From JBGTCD01 sp041749015 (GTDB taxonomy: Bacteria > Bacteroidota > Bacteroidia > Cytophagales > Cyclobacteriaceae), in the NCBI GenBank assembly GCA_041749015.1, contig JBGTCD010000007.1, forward strand, positions 1 to 41,663: a stretch of 41,663 bases of DNA, written 5' to 3'. The number at the start of each line of letters is the position of its first letter. Positions within the stretch are counted from its first letter, which is position 1. The notes beneath the pieces are model-generated. The model made no database searches. It saw only the letters and a program-made list of their open reading frames with translations, and was not told the origin of the DNA. The position numbers were made by a program, and so were the translations under genes. Below are positions 8,393 through 15,572 of this stretch, piece after piece.

Positions 8393-8989
8393 TTACAGTC
8401 CCTCTTCAATTCTAAAATATGGTTTTTTTTGTGCTGACAGGTTATTGTCAATTTCATCGAGGTGTTCCTGGTTGTCTTCTACAAATTGATTGTAGGAGTC
8501 TACATATCTATCGTAATCTACCCTTAAAAACAGCACCCGGTTTTCAGCTTGTCTGATGTCCTGGGTCAGGGTCTGCATCATCACATACTCCTCAAATTTT
8601 GGGTGGGATTCGGCAAAGGAGATGAGGTCATTGGCAAGGCTATTTGAGGCCAGATCATACTCATCGATTAGTTCCGAGGTGGCCATGGTTTCTTCGTCGT
8701 ACCTTAAATTCTGATGGTTTTCTACACGATCTTTAAGCGATTGGTATGTTTCCTGGTCATGCACCCCCGCTACCTCTATTTCCAATAGGAGCCTTTTCAT
8801 ATCAGAGATTTTCTGATCATCATCTTTGATCATAACATTCCAGGCCAGCAAGACACTGTCATGAATAGAAAGATAAACCGACCTCAATGAGTCAATTTTA
8901 GTGAAGCTGGCCTCCTCTTTTCTTTTCTCATCTTTACCACAAGCTTGGATCAAAAGTATTGTAATCAGTATAAATCCGATTTTTTTCAT
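8393..8989 (-). CDS. Predicted lipoprotein with coiled-coil character
   Basis: A 198-aa protein starting MKKIGFILITILLIQACGKD: a short signal peptide with a lipobox (IQAC, Cys17), so it should be lipid-anchored. The mature part is strongly charged and helical, with long stretches of Glu/Asp/Lys/Leu (for example MIKDDDQKISDMKRLLLE and SFAESHPKFEEYVMM) suggesting coiled coils. No domain is recognised. It sits between paaD and alkB, all on the minus strand, with a promoter-like element 45 bp upstream of its start, so it may be transcribed separately from paa and together with alkB. Function unknown. Confidence 0.78.
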   Translation of the reverse strand: MKKIGFILITILLIQACGKDEKRKEEASFTKIDSLRSVYLSIHDSVLLAWNVMIKDDDQKISDMKRLLLEIEVAGVHDQETYQSLKDRVENHQNLRYDEETMATSELIDEYDLASNSLANDLISFAESHPKFEEYVMMQTLTQDIRQAENRVLFLRVDYDRYVDSYNQFVEDNQEHLDEIDNNLSAQKKPYFRIEEGL

Positions 8990-9033
8990 GGTGTTAATAG
9001 GTTTTAGGTTGATATGGTAGTTTTACGGCAAGT

Positions 9034-9041
9034 CAAATTTA
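9034..9041 (-). promoter_or_regulatory. Candidate -7 element for the lipoprotein-alkB pair
   Basis: On the minus strand this reads TAAATTTG, fitting TAnnTTTG. It lies between the paaD stop and the lipoprotein start and predicts a leader of about 40 nt. The nearest -33 TTG is 27 bp away, longer than usual. Confidence 0.35.
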
Positions 9042-9048
9042 GAGTTTC

Positions 9049-9534
9049 TTAAATAGGCTTAAACTGTTCAAAGGCCTGACGGCAACTATTACAATAGTGA
9101 ATGGATCTGCACAGGGTAGGACCAAATGGGCTATCAAGGCGCGTGTCGTCACTGTTGCACCATGGACAGGCTATCTGTTCCAGCATTTCGATATCTACAT
9201 GCAGGTCATGCATTGGGGGTGGCGCGAGACCAAAAGCTTTTATAGCCTGCCGCCCTTTTTCAGAAATCATATTGGAACTCCATTGGGTATCAAATGAAAT
9301 CCTTACCTCTGGATTTTTGATGCCATTTTCCTGAAGCACTTGTAAGACTTCATCACGCATATAATCCATGGCAGGGCAACCGGCAAAGGTTGGAGTCATT
9401 TCAACCCTGACCTTATCCTGTTCGATCACCACATCAGTGATTACCCCGAGGTCCACGAGTGAAACTACCGGAATTTCCGGGTCTTTCACCGTTTCAAGCC
9501 AGGTCATTATGGTGTTTTTATCAGGTGTTGCCAT
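9049..9534 (-). CDS. paaD: Phenylacetyl-CoA epoxidase assembly subunit PaaD
   Basis: A 161-aa protein. Residues ~8-85 are a MIP18/DUF59-type domain (VKDPEIPVVSLVDLGVI, and TFAGCPAMDYM with C53), the fold of iron-sulfur and metallocentre assembly factors. The C-terminal zinc-binding-like part has CPWC at 123-126, C142 and C148/C151, as expected for PaaD. The known family role is maturation of the PaaABC epoxidase complex, probably of its di-iron centre. It follows paaC by 35 bp and is the last paa gene here; no paaE follows. Confidence 0.93.
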   Translation of the reverse strand: MATPDKNTIMTWLETVKDPEIPVVSLVDLGVITDVVIEQDKVRVEMTPTFAGCPAMDYMRDEVLQVLQENGIKNPEVRISFDTQWSSNMISEKGRQAIKAFGLAPPPMHDLHVDIEMLEQIACPWCNSDDTRLDSPFGPTLCRSIHYCNSCRQAFEQFKPI

Positions 9535-9569
9535 ACATTTTTAAAATTACTGCCTCCAATGCAGGGATT

Positions 9570-10325
9570 TTACCACTCTGCGGTTGGGTCCACTCTGAAT
9601 ACCTCTGCCATTTCATCCAGCAGTGGTTGCAAATGCTCGGTGTGTTTACCTGTTCGTCCGCCAACTACTGGCTTTACAGCCTCCGGATCAGGAATCTTCA
9701 GCTCAGTTTCATTAAGCACCTTGGTCATGGATTCCAGCCAAAGATCTTTTAGATGATTTTCTCCTTTAAAAACACCATCCTCTATGAGTGATTCTTCAAA
9801 TGGAGAGGGCTCGTATATGCCCATAGCAAATGGAAAGGCATAGTCCAAGGATCTTTGCATCCGGGTTATACTTTCTTCTGTAGCGTTGCCTAATTTCTTA
9901 ATGAATACATCAGCGTGCATCTTATGGTACCTCAGCTCACCTTTTAGTTTTTTAGCTGCAAGGGACAGCGGTTCGTAGGATGACCCTGCCAGCAACTCAA
10001 ACCTGATTAGCTCCCCATGGTCAAAAAGAAAATGGCGCATCAGACTAAAATCATATTCCCCGATGGGTAGTTCCACAAACTGACAATTATGAAACTGGTC
10101 TGCATGGCGCATAAAAGCCACTGTATCGGGATCATTTTCTCCCAATTGATGCAGCATCTGATACATCACCAGGCTATGGCCTACCTTGTCCTGAGCCATG
10201 GATGAAAAGGCAATGTCCTCTTCCAAAAGTGGACCCATCCCCGTCCATTCGGAATTGCGATGCCCCAGGATAAGCTGGTCATCTGCCATTTTATAAAGCA
10301 GTTCTTTTAAAGCTTCCTGTTTCAT
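9570..10325 (-). CDS. paaC: Phenylacetyl-CoA epoxidase structural subunit PaaC
   Basis: A 251-aa ferritin-like helical protein that pairs with PaaA in the multicomponent ring-1,2-epoxidase. The N-terminal pattern (YKMADDQLILGHRNSEWTG, then EEDIAFSSMAQDKVGHS at 35-51) fits PaaC, which keeps the four-helix fold but is not the main catalytic subunit. MKLKGELRYHKMHADVF-like helices follow (LKGELRYHKMHADVFIKKLG). Its ATG overlaps the paaB stop codon as ATGA, so translation is coupled. Length is typical for the family. Confidence 0.94.
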   Translation of the reverse strand: MKQEALKELLYKMADDQLILGHRNSEWTGMGPLLEEDIAFSSMAQDKVGHSLVMYQMLHQLGENDPDTVAFMRHADQFHNCQFVELPIGEYDFSLMRHFLFDHGELIRFELLAGSSYEPLSLAAKKLKGELRYHKMHADVFIKKLGNATEESITRMQRSLDYAFPFAMGIYEPSPFEESLIEDGVFKGENHLKDLWLESMTKVLNETELKIPDPEAVKPVVGGRTGKHTEHLQPLLDEMAEVFRVDPTAEW

Positions 10326-10933
10326 TTTATGGCATTTTTAAAGTTCGTCAATTTATCTCCTGCTTTATAATCTGCAGCTTCACGAAAGCGCTTCTCGGGA
10401 AGGGTATCCCAAATTTCTTTTTCTTCAGGAGTGGAAAACCTGAATTTGTCAGTGGGGATCACCCATACATTATAAATAGGCTTAGCATCTCCCGGATAGG
10501 CTTCAGCAGTCATTCTGAAAGCATCTTTAGAACTATTGGCCTGAATCTGCCCTGCATGTTCATGCTGTTTGCCCCTGCGGTACAGGAGACACACTTCATA
10601 ATTCCCCTCTTTACCGGCATCTGGCCAGTCTGATGGATCCATGTCCAGCACAGACTCTTGATCTTCTGTAAGTGGTGAAACCCAAATTTCATGGGTGGCC
10701 ACCACCGCAATGCCGGAGCAGGTATACCTTCTGGTAAATTGCTCCTTAGCGAGGATAAAAGCCATATCCAGATCACAGGCGTGTACAATTCCTTCATGCC
10801 GGAAAGGCTTGTCTTCTACTAATTGCACGAAAACTTCATAAGTGATCCACTGATCCAGTTCCGGTTTTTCAGGAAAATCCTTCCCATCCTGCTTGATATT
10901 TAATCGTTGTACTCGGGGGTCTAAGGATTCCAT
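10322..10933 (-). CDS. paaB: Phenylacetyl-CoA epoxidase subunit PaaB, two tandem PaaB-like domains
   Basis: The start is taken at the ATG at 10931-10933 because the longer upstream frame runs inside paaA. This gives 203 aa, about twice the ~95 aa of Escherichia coli PaaB. Residues ~30-88 (TYEVFVQLVEDKPFRHEGIV, HACDLDMAFILAKEQFTRR) match PaaB. Residues ~111-190 (NYEVCLLYRRGKQHEHAGQI, then QANSSKDAFRMTAEAY) repeat the same layout: YEV, a spacer, H-x-G, A-x(3)-DA, and a final V-x-x-T stretch. PaaB bridges PaaAC heterodimers in the known complex, so a tandem protein might replace two PaaB chains; that is inference. The gene is 19 bp after paaA and overlaps paaC. Confidence 0.9.
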   Translation of the reverse strand: MESLDPRVQRLNIKQDGKDFPEKPELDQWITYEVFVQLVEDKPFRHEGIVHACDLDMAFILAKEQFTRRYTCSGIAVVATHEIWVSPLTEDQESVLDMDPSDWPDAGKEGNYEVCLLYRRGKQHEHAGQIQANSSKDAFRMTAEAYPGDAKPIYNVWVIPTDKFRFSTPEEKEIWDTLPEKRFREAADYKAGDKLTNFKNAIK

Positions 10934-10952
10934 ATTTAGGGTTTTATTTGGA

Positions 10953-11939
10953 TCAGGCAAGTGGCATGACGTATATTGAATCAGGCCTGGTAAGTGCTTG
11001 CCGTACCCATCTTCCACGCTCCTCAGCAGTTCTTCGCACAGCCAACCGCTCCGCATTACATGGCCCATCTCCGTTGATCACCTTTTTAAAAACTTCCCAG
11101 TCAGGCTCTGTATAAACCCATTGCCCAGTATCAGGATCTTTTCGTAACTCGGGGTCAGGGATGGTGAGTCCCAATTCCAATATTTTGGGCACATACATAT
11201 CCAAAAATTGATTCCTGCATTCATCATTAGAAGCCATTTTTACCTTCCAATTCATAAGGATTTCCGTGTGGACTGATATTTTATCCGGAGGACCGAAAAA
11301 GTGCATCATAGGTTCCCACCAGCGATTGATGGCTTCCTGCATCATTTTCCTTTGGATGGGGGTCCCGGTAGCCATATGGATGACACAATGATGGCCATAT
11401 TTTAAATGAAAGGATTCCTCGGCACAAATCCTGTCCAGCGCCCTGCAATAGGGGCCATAGCTCCCTTTGGCATTGGCCAATTGGTTCACAATGGCACCAG
11501 CATCGACCAGCCATGAGATAAAGCAGGAGTCGGCCCATGTGAATGCGGGGTAGTTGAAGACATTGGAATATTTGGATTTTCCATTGATAAGGTCTTCAAT
11601 CATCGCCTCACGCGGTTTGCCCAGGGTTTCTGCGGCACTGTACAGGAGCTGAGCATGGCCTACCTCATCCTGTACTTTGGCCATAAGGGCCAGTTTACGC
11701 TTAAATCCAGGTGCCCGAGTGATCCATGTCCCTTCTGGCAAGGCACCTATTATTTCACTATGGGCATGCTGTTCGATCATGCGGATGAGCTGCTTCCGAT
11801 AAAGTTCGGGCATCCAGTCATTGGGTTCTATTTTTTCTCCCCGGGCAATGCGTGCTTCAAAAGCAGCAATTTTTACAGGGTCCTCATTTTTGAGGGTATC
11901 TGTTTTTGGGGTTTCAAATATGCTTCCTCCTCCGTACAT
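10953..11939 (-). CDS. paaA: Phenylacetyl-CoA epoxidase catalytic subunit PaaA
   Basis: A 328-aa ferritin-like di-iron oxygenase subunit that, with PaaC, converts phenylacetyl-CoA to its ring-1,2-epoxide. Carboxylate and histidine ligands are visible in SEIIGALPEGTW (E62 region), DEVGH at 91-95 and EESFH at 174-178, plus ISWLVDAGAIVNQLAN in a core helix. Length fits PaaA. It is the first paa structural gene, 39 bp after the tetR stop, so tetR-paaABCD is likely one transcript. The CoA ligase, isomerase and downstream beta-oxidation genes are not in the window. Confidence 0.96.
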   Translation of the reverse strand: MYGGGSIFETPKTDTLKNEDPVKIAAFEARIARGEKIEPNDWMPELYRKQLIRMIEQHAHSEIIGALPEGTWITRAPGFKRKLALMAKVQDEVGHAQLLYSAAETLGKPREAMIEDLINGKSKYSNVFNYPAFTWADSCFISWLVDAGAIVNQLANAKGSYGPYCRALDRICAEESFHLKYGHHCVIHMATGTPIQRKMMQEAINRWWEPMMHFFGPPDKISVHTEILMNWKVKMASNDECRNQFLDMYVPKILELGLTIPDPELRKDPDTGQWVYTEPDWEVFKKVINGDGPCNAERLAVRRTAEERGRWVRQALTRPDSIYVMPLA

Positions 11940-11978
11940 AGTTTCTTGTTTTAACTAATCAACAGTACTTGCCGGAAC

Positions 11979-12563
11979 TTAGTTTTGTTCCAGCCCTGAA
12001 ATCAGCAGGTCGGCCAGTTGTCTGCCCAGTTCCTGCTGGTCAAGCTTGCCCATCGGGTTGTACCAGTTTGGCATCCAGTTTAATGAGGAGAATATGGTCA
12101 TCACGGCAAGTTTTTTATCAAGTTTTTTAAATTCACCTGATTCGATGCCCTCCTCAATAATCTTTTTGAAACGGTTAATATAGTTAATTCTCAACAAAAG
12201 GAAATCTCTGAGGTAGGGTTGGCTCAGATGCCTGAATTCGTAGAGGAATACTGCCGAGGCGGTGAGGTCACGGGCGATCACCTGAGTATGTGCCATAATG
12301 CCCTGACGTAATTTTTCTTTGGCGGATGTAGAATTTTGCTCAATCTGGTCCAGCTCCTGGATAAACTCTGATGCCATACCAAAGCAAAGGCTTTGTAAAA
12401 TTTCTTCCTTAGATTTAATATGAGAATACAGTGAGGCAGCCTCTATTCCCATAGCATTTGCAAGGTCACGCATGGAGGTAGCAGCATATCCCTTATCCTT
12501 AAAGAGTTCCGCAGCTCTGCGGATCACCTGCTCCTTTCTTGATAAGTTCTCGCTCTCAATCAT
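11979..12563 (-). CDS. TetR/AcrR family transcriptional regulator
   Basis: A 194-aa repressor-type protein. The N-terminal helix-turn-helix domain (residues ~9-55: RRAAELFKDKGYAATSMRDL followed by ANAMGIEAASLYSHIKSKEE) is a textbook TetR DNA-binding domain, and the rest is a helical ligand-binding and dimerisation domain. It heads the paa gene block on the same strand, so it most likely controls phenylacetate catabolism, with phenylacetyl-CoA as a plausible effector by analogy with PaaR of other bacteria (inference). Its -7 element leaves almost no leader before the ATG, so its mRNA may be leaderless. Confidence 0.92.
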   Translation of the reverse strand: MIESENLSRKEQVIRRAAELFKDKGYAATSMRDLANAMGIEAASLYSHIKSKEEILQSLCFGMASEFIQELDQIEQNSTSAKEKLRQGIMAHTQVIARDLTASAVFLYEFRHLSQPYLRDFLLLRINYINRFKKIIEEGIESGEFKKLDKKLAVMTIFSSLNWMPNWYNPMGKLDQQELGRQLADLLISGLEQN

Positions 12564-12567
12564 TTTA

Positions 12568-12575
12568 CAAAAATA
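12568..12575 (-). promoter_or_regulatory. -7 promoter element of the tetR-paa operon
   Basis: On the minus strand this reads TATTTTTG, an exact TAnnTTTG, only 4 bp from the tetR ATG. The predicted start of transcription falls at the start codon, so the mRNA would be leaderless. The -33 side is weak. Confidence 0.5.
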
Positions 12576-12646
12576 GGCATTGTATAGTTAGTATGAACTT
12601 ATTTTCTAATTCTTTGCAAACTATTAATTTTTACGAAATTGCGCTT

Positions 12647-13189
12647 ATGAATGGTGAGAAAAAAGAGGAATGGCTGGATACGAGGGCTTATTTTGAAAGG
12701 CTGAATACTATTTTCCACAGTATTGTGGCCATCCCGCTTCTGGTTTTTATTTTCATCAATCTTGAATCCAGAGCCGGCAGATTAAATCCATTCATTGAAG
12801 ATGGACCAGTACTTTGGGCAGTCATGGTATTAATTGGGCTGGCATGGGGTCTTAACCTATTTATGGCTCTGAAGCGGTACCGCCAGGACCTCAGCGCGAT
12901 TAGGAGGGAGCCTGCCCTAAGCATTCGGCTGGACCGATTTTCTAAAATAGCCTTGAGAAGATTTGTGTTTTTTGAGATATCATCTGTAATGGCTGTAATT
13001 GGGTTGTTTCTGACCCAACAAACCTATTTTGCAATCCTGTATATCGGTAGTCTCATCATGGTTTCACTCAACAGGCCCAGCCCCCGTGGTGTAGGAAAGG
13101 CTCTGGACCTAAAAAAGGAGGAACAGGAAATCCTGCTCAAAAGGGAGCCCATTAAAAGAATGTTTGGTGGAAACGGGCAAGTCAATTAG
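12647..13189 (+). CDS. Unknown four-helix membrane protein
   Basis: I place the start at the ATG at 12647 (180 aa); a longer frame back to 12539 would overlap the start of the divergent tetR gene. Four hydrophobic segments are visible: SIVAIPLLVFIFINL, VLWAVMVLIGLAWGLNLFM, FFEISSVMAVIGLFL and FAILYIGSLIMVSL. Charged helices (YFERLNTIFH, KALDLKKEEQEILLKREPI) flank them. The arrangement of two helix pairs suggests an internal repeat, but I do not recognise the family. The gene ends in an 8-bp tail-to-tail overlap with mobA. Confidence 0.75.
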   Translation: MNGEKKEEWLDTRAYFERLNTIFHSIVAIPLLVFIFINLESRAGRLNPFIEDGPVLWAVMVLIGLAWGLNLFMALKRYRQDLSAIRREPALSIRLDRFSKIALRRFVFFEISSVMAVIGLFLTQQTYFAILYIGSLIMVSLNRPSPRGVGKALDLKKEEQEILLKREPIKRMFGGNGQVN

Positions 13190-13748
13190 AATCTTTCCAA
13201 ATCTTTAGAGCGGCCTCAGTATTGATGTTTACCAGTTTGCCCCGGTCTTTTTCATGAATGGTATGAATTGCTTTTTGGGAAATAAAATTGACCAATGAAG
13301 GTTGGCTTGTCTTGCAAAATGCTTCCAGTGCTCTTAATGCCTCGGGCGTCCATATGGAAGGTAATGGCTCCGGAAAAGAACTTCCTGCTAATTGAAAATA
13401 AGTTATTTGAGCCTTTAAATCCCATTCGGAAATCAATGTCTTGATCATTATTTCATCTACCCCGGGCATGTCGCAGGGGACTACCAGGAAGGCAGCATCA
13501 GGCATCATTTGCCATGCTGATAAAATCCCATTCACAGGGCCACCAAAATCATATGCATCATACACGGGGTTATAAGATTGAGGAATGCCTTGTTCAGGAC
13601 GGCAAGAAACCATTACGGTATCGGTGCAGGTTTTTAGCAGATCAAAGAGATACTGATACTGAGGCTTCTGATGAAAATCAAGAAAAGCTTTGTCGGTCCC
13701 CATCCTGCGGCTTGCCCCACCTGCTAATACCAGGCCCGTGAGCATCAC
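13182..13748 (-). CDS. mobA: Molybdenum cofactor guanylyltransferase MobA
   Basis: A 188-aa nucleotidyltransferase that attaches GMP to molybdopterin to form the guanine dinucleotide cofactor. The GTP-binding signature LAGGASRRMGTDKA is at residues 8-21, and VVPCDMPGVD supplies the metal-binding aspartate region. Length is normal. The start overlaps the moaC stop by 4 bp, so the two are coupled. The 3' end overlaps the convergent membrane-protein gene by 8 bp. Confidence 0.93.
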   Translation of the reverse strand: MMLTGLVLAGGASRRMGTDKAFLDFHQKPQYQYLFDLLKTCTDTVMVSCRPEQGIPQSYNPVYDAYDFGGPVNGILSAWQMMPDAAFLVVPCDMPGVDEIMIKTLISEWDLKAQITYFQLAGSSFPEPLPSIWTPEALRALEAFCKTSQPSLVNFISQKAIHTIHEKDRGKLVNINTEAALKIWKDSN

Positions 13749-14239
13749 ACGCGCTTATAATCGGATTTACCCCCTGTTTTTTCCAGGAGGACCACTTCAG
13801 AAATACTGATATCATGTGACAGGGCCTTGCACATATCGTAAACGGTCAGCGCAGCAACTGTGGCGCCGGTCAGGGCTTCCATTTCCACACCGGTTTTGGC
13901 TTGCAGCCTGCAGGTGCAGGTGATAATGGCATTATTTTCTGATACGGAAATATCAATATGGCAATCGTCCAGACCCAAAGGGTGGCAAAAGGGGATGAGA
14001 TGACCGGTGTTTTTGGCAGCCATTACCCCGGCAATAATGGCCGTATGGAAGACGGGGCCTTTTTTAGTGGTAATCTCCTCTCTACCGCCCGAAGTGCGCA
14101 GGCCTTCCATTACAGGATCAGGAAGGTACACAGTGGCCCTGGCTTTGGCCATCCGGCTTGTTGCCTTTTTTTCTGACACGGCTACCATGGTCGGGTTTCC
14201 TGCCTTATCGATGTGTGAAAGTTCTTTTCCCATATCCAT
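13745..14239 (-). CDS. moaC: Cyclic pyranopterin monophosphate synthase MoaC
   Basis: A 164-aa enzyme of the first molybdenum cofactor step, acting on the MoaA product. Diagnostic motifs are IPFCHPL at 82-88, TGVEMEAL at 116-123, the DMCK motif at 135-138, and the C-terminal KTGGKSDYKR. It is first in the moaC-mobA pair. The divergent moeA starts 37 bp away, so the two units probably share a compact promoter region. MoaA, MoaD, MoaE and MoeB are not in this window. Confidence 0.96.
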   Translation of the reverse strand: MDMGKELSHIDKAGNPTMVAVSEKKATSRMAKARATVYLPDPVMEGLRTSGGREEITTKKGPVFHTAIIAGVMAAKNTGHLIPFCHPLGLDDCHIDISVSENNAIITCTCRLQAKTGVEMEALTGATVAALTVYDMCKALSHDISISEVVLLEKTGGKSDYKRV

Positions 14240-14276
14240 AAAAATACTAAGTTAGAATCTCAAAAAAAAGTATCCT

Positions 14277-15476
14277 ATGATATCAGTTGCCGAAGCCACC
14301 AAAATTGTAATGAAACATATAAGGGCACCGTCTACCCTTACCCTTCCTTTGGAGGAGGCCCATGGGCTGTGCCTTAGGGAGCCGGTGGTAGCTGACAGGG
14401 ATTTTCCGCCTTTTGACAGGGTGATGATGGACGGGATTGCCATCCGCCACCAATCCTGGGAAGGGGGCAACCGGTCCTTTAAAATCATGGGCAGACAGAT
14501 GGCAGGAAGCCTGCCACTCAACCTTAAAGAAGATGATGGTGCCATTGAGGTCATGACTGGGGCCATGCTCCCCGATGGTGTGGATGCTGTAATCAGATAT
14601 GAGGATTTTGAAGTGACTGATGGGGTGGCTATGGTGGAAGAAATCACCGTAAAAAAAGGCATGAACATCCACCCTCAGGGTACTGACCAGAAGAGTGGCA
14701 CTGTGTTAATTACTGAAGGCAAAATATTGGGTCCTGCAGAAATTGGGGTTTTGGCCACCGTGGGCAAAGCGCGGGTCAAGGCCACTCCGGCATCGCTGGT
14801 GGCGATTGTGTCTACCGGTGATGAATTGGTGCCGGTGACCGCGGAGCCGGCTCCATACCAAATCAGGATGTCTAATTCTTTTACCCTAAGGGCAGCCCTT
14901 GAGCAACACCGGATACACAGTAATATTTTCCACCTGAGAGATAATAAGAAAGTTTTGACCAGCAAGCTTGACCGCATTCTCAATACCCACCATATCCTCA
15001 TCCTCAGTGGTGGGGTTTCCAAAGGAAAAACTGATTTCGTGCCGGAAGTTTTGGATGGTCTTGGCGTAAAAAAACTATTTCACGGTGTTCGGCAACGACC
15101 CGGAAAACCCTTTTGGTTTGGAATTACTGAGGATGGTAAACCTGTCTTTGCCCTGCCGGGTAATCCCGTTTCCACAGCCCTATGTTTTTATAAGTATGTG
15201 CTGCCATGGATACTGAAATCCATGGGGCATCAGCCTATCATCGGGAAGGCCTCTTTGGCAGAGGATTTTAGTTTTAATCCGGATCTGACCTATTTTCTGC
15301 AAGTGAAGCTTAAGCGTGATGCCTCCGGCTCGCTATTGGCTACCCCTTGTCCCGGACAGGGCTCAGGAGACCTGGCTAATCTCCTTGAGGTTGATGGATT
15401 TCTCGAGCTGCCGGAAGCGGTTAGTAATTTTAAGAAAGGTGAGGTCTTTGATGTGTTGAGGATGGGCTCAATTTGA
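14277..15476 (+). CDS. moeA: Molybdopterin molybdenumtransferase MoeA
   Basis: A 399-aa enzyme inserting molybdate into adenylylated molybdopterin. Family motifs are present: TGAMLPDGVDAV at 94-105, STGDEL at 179-184, GGVSKGKTDF at 245-254 and ALPGNPVS at 292-299. The usual FDxSxMDG motif is changed to FDRVMMDG near residues 46-53. The gene appears intact. Its last 139 bp plus 10 bp beyond the stop recur as a fragment about 2.8 kb downstream. GC in lines sampled by eye is about 55%, clearly above that of the following S9 peptidase gene. Confidence 0.95.
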   Translation: MISVAEATKIVMKHIRAPSTLTLPLEEAHGLCLREPVVADRDFPPFDRVMMDGIAIRHQSWEGGNRSFKIMGRQMAGSLPLNLKEDDGAIEVMTGAMLPDGVDAVIRYEDFEVTDGVAMVEEITVKKGMNIHPQGTDQKSGTVLITEGKILGPAEIGVLATVGKARVKATPASLVAIVSTGDELVPVTAEPAPYQIRMSNSFTLRAALEQHRIHSNIFHLRDNKKVLTSKLDRILNTHHILILSGGVSKGKTDFVPEVLDGLGVKKLFHGVRQRPGKPFWFGITEDGKPVFALPGNPVSTALCFYKYVLPWILKSMGHQPIIGKASLAEDFSFNPDLTYFLQVKLKRDASGSLLATPCPGQGSGDLANLLEVDGFLELPEAVSNFKKGEVFDVLRMGSI

Positions 15477-15486
15477 GTTGATTCGG
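15338..15486 (+). repeat. 149-bp direct repeat, copy 1 (moeA 3' end)
   Basis: This covers the end of moeA through its TGA stop and 10 bp beyond (GTTGATTCGG). It aligns without gaps to 18116-18264 with 12 mismatches by hand count (about 92% identity). Homology stops sharply on both sides. Confidence 0.9.
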
Positions 15487-15510
15487 ATTTAATAGATATT
15501 GAATTTCAAA

Positions 15511-15544
15511 CAAAAAGCGAATTTCAATGGAAATTCGCTTTTTG
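15511..15544. terminator. Strong bidirectional terminator between moeA and the S9 peptidase gene
   Basis: A perfect 15-bp inverted repeat: CAAAAAGCGAATTTC at 15511-15525, loop AATG, GAAATTCGCTTTTTG at 15530-15544. A-runs and T-runs at the two ends give a T-tract in both directions, fitting convergent genes. Confidence 0.85.
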
Positions 15545-15572
15545 TTGAATAGAAAAGTGTAAGGAAAATTTC

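Noticed and set aside
10934..11068. Longer PaaB start (45 extra residues)
   Set aside because: The extension runs inside the paaA coding region in another frame and has no PaaB similarity; the ATG at 10931-10933 gives the expected N terminus.
12539..12646. Longer N terminus for the four-helix membrane protein
   Set aside because: It would overlap the first codons and promoter of the divergent tetR gene and encodes no hydrophobic or conserved sequence.
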